In this document: positions 7,131 to 9,223 of the stretch, piece by piece
Layout of the letters: the number at the start of each line of letters is the position of its first letter
Numbering within the stretch: the first letter of the stretch is position 1
Assembly (NCBI GenBank): GCA_003151555.1
Contig: PLXU01000023.1
Location: forward strand, 1-9,223
Length of the DNA: 9,223 bases
From: Acidimicrobiaceae bacterium
GTDB lineage: Bacteria; Actinomycetota; Acidimicrobiia; Acidimicrobiales; RAAP-2
Direction of reading: 5' to 3'
Translations under genes and position numbers: made by a program
The notes under the pieces: generated by a model
Told to the model about the DNA's origin: nothing
The model's database searches: none
The model's input: only the letters and a program-made list of their open reading frames with translations

Positions 7131-7855
7131 TTCTTGAGCAACTTACCGACCCCGATCGCCATGAAGTAGAAGGTCACCAGGGGTACGGCGAGCACCAGCA
7201 TGGAAATCGGGTCGCCGCTCGGGGTGAAGACGGCCGACGCGACGGTGATGAAAATGATGGCGTAGCGCCACCCGTGCAGCAACTGGGCCGGCGTGACGAT
7301 GCCGATCAGCTCCAGGGCGACCAGTATCACGGGGAAGAGAAAGGTGATGCCGAATATCAACATGGTGAGCAGGAAGAGGCTCAAGTACTGGTTGGGGTTG
7401 TAGTGCGAGACGAGGGCTTTGCTACCGATGGACTGCAGCCACTGGATGGCCTGACCGAAAATGAAGTAGGCCACCACGACGCCGGCGCCGAAGAAGACAA
7501 CCGCCGCCGTGACGAAGGGAATCGCGTACTTGCGTTCCTTGGCCTTCATGCCCGGGGTGATGAAGCGCCACGCTTGGTAAAAGATGACGGGCGAGGAAAA
7601 GAAGAGGCCGCCGTAGATCGCAATTTTGAAACGCAGCGTCAGTCCGTCGAGCGGATTGGTCACCAGGAACGTGCAGTGTCTCGGCGCGGCGCGACAGTAC
7701 GGCTTCTGTAGAAAGTGCAGGATATGCGGATAGAAGATCCACGCCGCCACGCCCACCAGCGCGATCACGATCGCGCAGACGAAGAATCGATAGCGAATCT
7801 CCTTCAGGTGTTCAGCCAGGGTCATGCCCGATTGGGCTTTGCGGAACCGAGACAC
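7127..7855 (-). CDS. tatC: Twin-arginine translocase subunit TatC
   Basis: TatC is the multi-spanning receptor of the Tat pathway, which exports folded proteins with twin-Arg signal peptides. The 242 residues are of normal length and carry the family hallmarks: MTLAEHLKEIRYR at the N-terminus (11-23, with Glu19 at the conserved signal-peptide-binding position), FYQAWRFITPGMKAKERKY (92-110, with Glu107), and SAVFTPSGDPISM near the C-terminus (207-219). Six membrane segments are expected at about 24-42, 76-97, 112-134, 157-180, 195-209 and 216-234. Two Cys (54 and 61) lie in the first external loop and could form a disulfide; that is inference. The GTG start (7855-7853) lies 5 bases after the tatB stop; Met11 is a less likely alternative start. 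The gene ends by overlapping the helicase start by 4 bases. Confidence 0.97.
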   Translation of the reverse strand: MSRFRKAQSGMTLAEHLKEIRYRFFVCAIVIALVGVAAWIFYPHILHFLQKPYCRAAPRHCTFLVTNPLDGLTLRFKIAIYGGLFFSSPVIFYQAWRFITPGMKAKERKYAIPFVTAAVVFFGAGVVVAYFIFGQAIQWLQSIGSKALVSHYNPNQYLSLFLLTMLIFGITFLFPVILVALELIGIVTPAQLLHGWRYAIIFITVASAVFTPSGDPISMLVLAVPLVTFYFMAIGVGKLLKK

Positions 7856-7860
7856 CGGAG

Positions 7861-8259
7861 TTAATTCAGTGAGGGATCAGGCGGCGATGGCGCGACATCG
7901 GTGCGCTTGACCGGAGACGGGACATAAGGGGGCGACTCCGTCGCGGTGCTCGGGCTGGCGGCTCCGCCCGTCACGGAAGTGGCGTCCTCGTTCGATACCT
8001 GCACGTCACGCGCGTCGGCCCGATCGGCCAATTGGTTGAGCATGTTGACCGGACTGCGCGCGATGCGCACGATGTCACTGGTGCTCGGCAGATCGGGGAT
8101 CGCTTCGCGAACTTCCGCCTCGACCTTCTCCTGCAGCCGCTTCAAAGCGCGCCAGCTGGAACCCAATTTGTGAGCCACGTCAGGCAATTTGTCCGGGCCA
8201 AGCAGCAGCAGGGCCACGGCCACAATGACCATGATCTTTATCGGACTCAAACTGAACAC
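7861..8259 (-). CDS. tatB: TatA/TatB-family Sec-independent translocase subunit, TatB-like
   Basis: This 132-residue single-span protein is the TatA/B partner of the TatC encoded next. It has a short N-terminus, a membrane helix at about 7-20 (IKIMVIVAVALLLL), the hinge GPDKLP (21-26), and an amphipathic helix to about 55 (ALKRLQEKVEAEVREA). A Ser/Pro/Thr-rich tail (97-132) follows. The hinge reads LGPxxLP, as in TatB, rather than the FG pair of TatA, and the long tail also fits TatB. In actinobacterial paf-tat loci, however, this slot is usually tatA, so it may act as a bifunctional TatA/B. Residue 8, usually Glu, Gln or another polar residue, is Lys. The start is GTG (8259-8257), 35 bases after lepB, and it lies in the base of a perfect hairpin (8259-8280). 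Confidence 0.85.
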   Translation of the reverse strand: MFSLSPIKIMVIVAVALLLLGPDKLPDVAHKLGSSWRALKRLQEKVEAEVREAIPDLPSTSDIVRIARSPVNMLNQLADRADARDVQVSNEDATSVTGGAASPSTATESPPYVPSPVKRTDVAPSPPDPSLN

Positions 8260-8280
8260 GGCCCCATTGTAGGGGGGCCG
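8259..8280 (-). promoter_or_regulatory. GC-only 7-bp hairpin containing the first base of the tatB start codon
   Basis: In the minus-strand transcript, CGGCCCC (8280-8274) pairs perfectly with GGGGCCG (8265-8259) across the 8-base loop CCUACAAU. The last G of the stem is the first base of the tatB GTG. The GGGG that might serve as a weak ribosome binding site is also inside the stem. The structure would hide the tatB start until ribosomes finishing lepB (stop at 8297-8295) disturb it. It has no downstream U-run, so it is not a standard terminator. Confidence 0.55.
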
Positions 8281-8294
8281 GTCGAATCATCTAT

Positions 8295-8906
8295 TTACAA
8301 GAATCCAACTCTTGAAAGCGGCCAGATTCGCAAGAAGACCTTACCGATGATGTCCGAGCGCGGCACGGCGCCCCAATACCGGCTGTCGCAGGAGTCGGAG
8401 TGGTTGTCGCCCATCACGAAGTACTGACCGGACTTTACGTGCACGTGTCCAATCGGTTTGCCCAGCGGCTCGGTGTGTGGCCAGGCCTCCTTGAGCGCCT
8501 TGCCATCGATGTAAATCGTATTGCCCTTGGACGTGAGAGTGTCACCCGGCACGCCGATAACGCGCTTGACGAGATCGTCCACGGTCGTCCCGCAATTTTC
8601 GCTCGGCGGGGCCCGGAAGACCACGATGTCGCCAGTGTGAATCGTGCCAAAGTCCACGCTCAATTTATTGATAATGATGCGGTCACCAATTTGCAGCGTG
8701 GGCTCCATGGAGGCGGAGGGAATGAAGTACGTCTGGAACACGAAGGTTCGCACGAGCAGCGAGGCCACCACCGTCACGACCACGATCACGATCCACTCCA
8801 GCACGACCTTCTTGTGGGATCCCGGCGTCTTCACGGGAGCCGTGACTTCATCGTCGGGCATGGGCGCTGCGTCGTCGATCGTGCCGACGGGGGGCTCTTC
8901 AGTCAC
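8295..8906 (-). CDS. lepB: Signal peptidase I
   Basis: LepB is the membrane-bound Ser/Lys protease that cuts signal peptides from proteins exported by the Sec and Tat routes. The 203 residues contain an acidic, Pro-rich cytoplasmic N-terminus (1-32), one membrane segment (about 35-53, VVLEWIVIVVVTVVASLL), the nucleophile Ser66 in PSASMEPTL, the general base Lys114 in LVKRVIGVPGD, and the conserved MGDNHSDSCDSRYWGAVP box (165-182). All catalytic elements are present, so it should be active with its catalytic domain outside the membrane. The GTG start (8906-8904) lies 9 bases after the pafA stop, in the same frame, without a visible Shine-Dalgarno sequence. Translation probably depends on coupling to pafA. 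It is followed 35 bases later by tatB. Confidence 0.96.
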   Translation of the reverse strand: MTEEPPVGTIDDAAPMPDDEVTAPVKTPGSHKKVVLEWIVIVVVTVVASLLVRTFVFQTYFIPSASMEPTLQIGDRIIINKLSVDFGTIHTGDIVVFRAPPSENCGTTVDDLVKRVIGVPGDTLTSKGNTIYIDGKALKEAWPHTEPLGKPIGHVHVKSGQYFVMGDNHSDSCDSRYWGAVPRSDIIGKVFLRIWPLSRVGFL

Positions 8907-8915
8907 TCGACAAGG

Positions 8916-9223
8916 TTAGTCGTGACGGTCGTGGCGCTCGAGTGAGGCCAGCAATTTCTGGAATCTCTCGTCATTGCTCTTAAAGGGGTCCTTCAGCAAG
9001 ACCGTTCGCTGCATTTCGTCGTTGAGTTTGAGGTGCACCCAGTCGACGGTGTAATCACGGCGCCACTCCTTGGCGGCCTTGATGAAGGTGCCGCGCATGT
9101 GCGCGCGCGTCGTCGGCGGCGGTGTGTGCGTTGCCGTGGCGATCTCCTCGTCACTGACGATGCGTCGTAGGTGCCCACGCGCTTGACGCCGATAGTAGAG
9201 ACCGCGTTCGAAGCTCGTGTCGT
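8916..9223 (-). CDS. pafA: Pup--protein ligase PafA (C-terminal about 101 residues, 5' end outside window)
   Basis: PafA joins the C-terminal Glu side chain of the small modifier Pup to Lys residues of target proteins, using ATP, and so marks them for the actinobacterial proteasome. Only the C-terminal end lies here, with the frame open to the window edge. The visible sequence runs from about 9221 (DTSFERGLYYRRQARG) through DEEIATATHTPPPTTRA to the diagnostic DYTVDWVHLKLND block, then QRTVLLKDPFKSNDERFQKLLASL, and ends at TAA (8918-8916). This matches the C-terminal domain of mycobacterial PafA closely (VDWVHLKLND, QRTVLCKDPF, DERVKRLIASM), and the alignment separates it from the paralogue Dop. 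The catalytic domain lies upstream of the window. It is the first visible gene of the lepB-tat-helY block. Confidence 0.95.
   Translation of the reverse strand, partial: DTSFERGLYYRRQARGHLRRIVSDEEIATATHTPPPTTRAHMRGTFIKAAKEWRRDYTVDWVHLKLNDEMQRTVLLKDPFKSNDERFQKLLASLERHDRHD

Noticed and set aside
8259..8280. The lepB-tatB hairpin as a transcription terminator
   Set aside because: No U-run follows it, and it leads directly into the tatB coding region in a tight operon.

Overview
The window looks like the chromosome of a high-GC actinobacterium, most likely an Acidimicrobiia-type lineage. The evidence is a Pup ligase (PafA) of the actinobacterial proteasome system, an actinobacterial-type DUF4193 zinc-ribbon protein, and the actinobacterial order paf - tat - helY. 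The region is densely coding: every stretch over 100 bases is filled by a gene, and there is no RNA gene, insertion sequence, CRISPR array or prophage. It reads as core chromosome rather than an accessory island.

Layout. Bases 1-907 (minus) carry the N-terminal 302 codons of a membrane-anchored HtrA-type serine protease, cut by the window edge just after its catalytic Ser. A 77-base AT-rich divergent intergenic region (908-984) separates it from the only plus-strand gene (985-2436). That gene encodes a 483-residue protein of unknown function with a basic Arg/Pro/Glu linker built on a 45-nt repeat. It runs tail-to-tail, with a 20-base overlap, into a GNAT acetyltransferase (2417-2827, minus). 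Upstream of the GNAT gene lies a very acidic DUF4193-type protein with a C-terminal four-Cys zinc ribbon (2862-3278, minus), which has the one strong Shine-Dalgarno sequence in the window.

Bases 3369-9223 (minus) form one tightly packed block. In transcription order it holds pafA (C-terminal end only), lepB, a TatA/B-family gene (TatB-like), tatC, a helY-like Ski2 helicase and a 535-residue double ThyX-like protein. The gaps are 9, 35, 5, -4 and 24 bases, so the block is probably one operon with translational coupling.

How the genes fit together. The Tat pair exports folded proteins and LepB removes the signal peptides of exported proteins. The HtrA protease works on the outer face of the same membrane. 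PafA tags proteins with Pup for the proteasome. In Mycobacterium tuberculosis the order is pafA-pafB-pafC-tatA-tatC-helY; here lepB occupies the pafB/pafC place.

The most unusual items are the double ThyX-like protein, whose two halves keep complementary parts of the ThyX signature; a GC-only hairpin whose stem includes the tatB start codon; and the unknown 45-nt-repeat protein. I see no convincing new multi-gene system.
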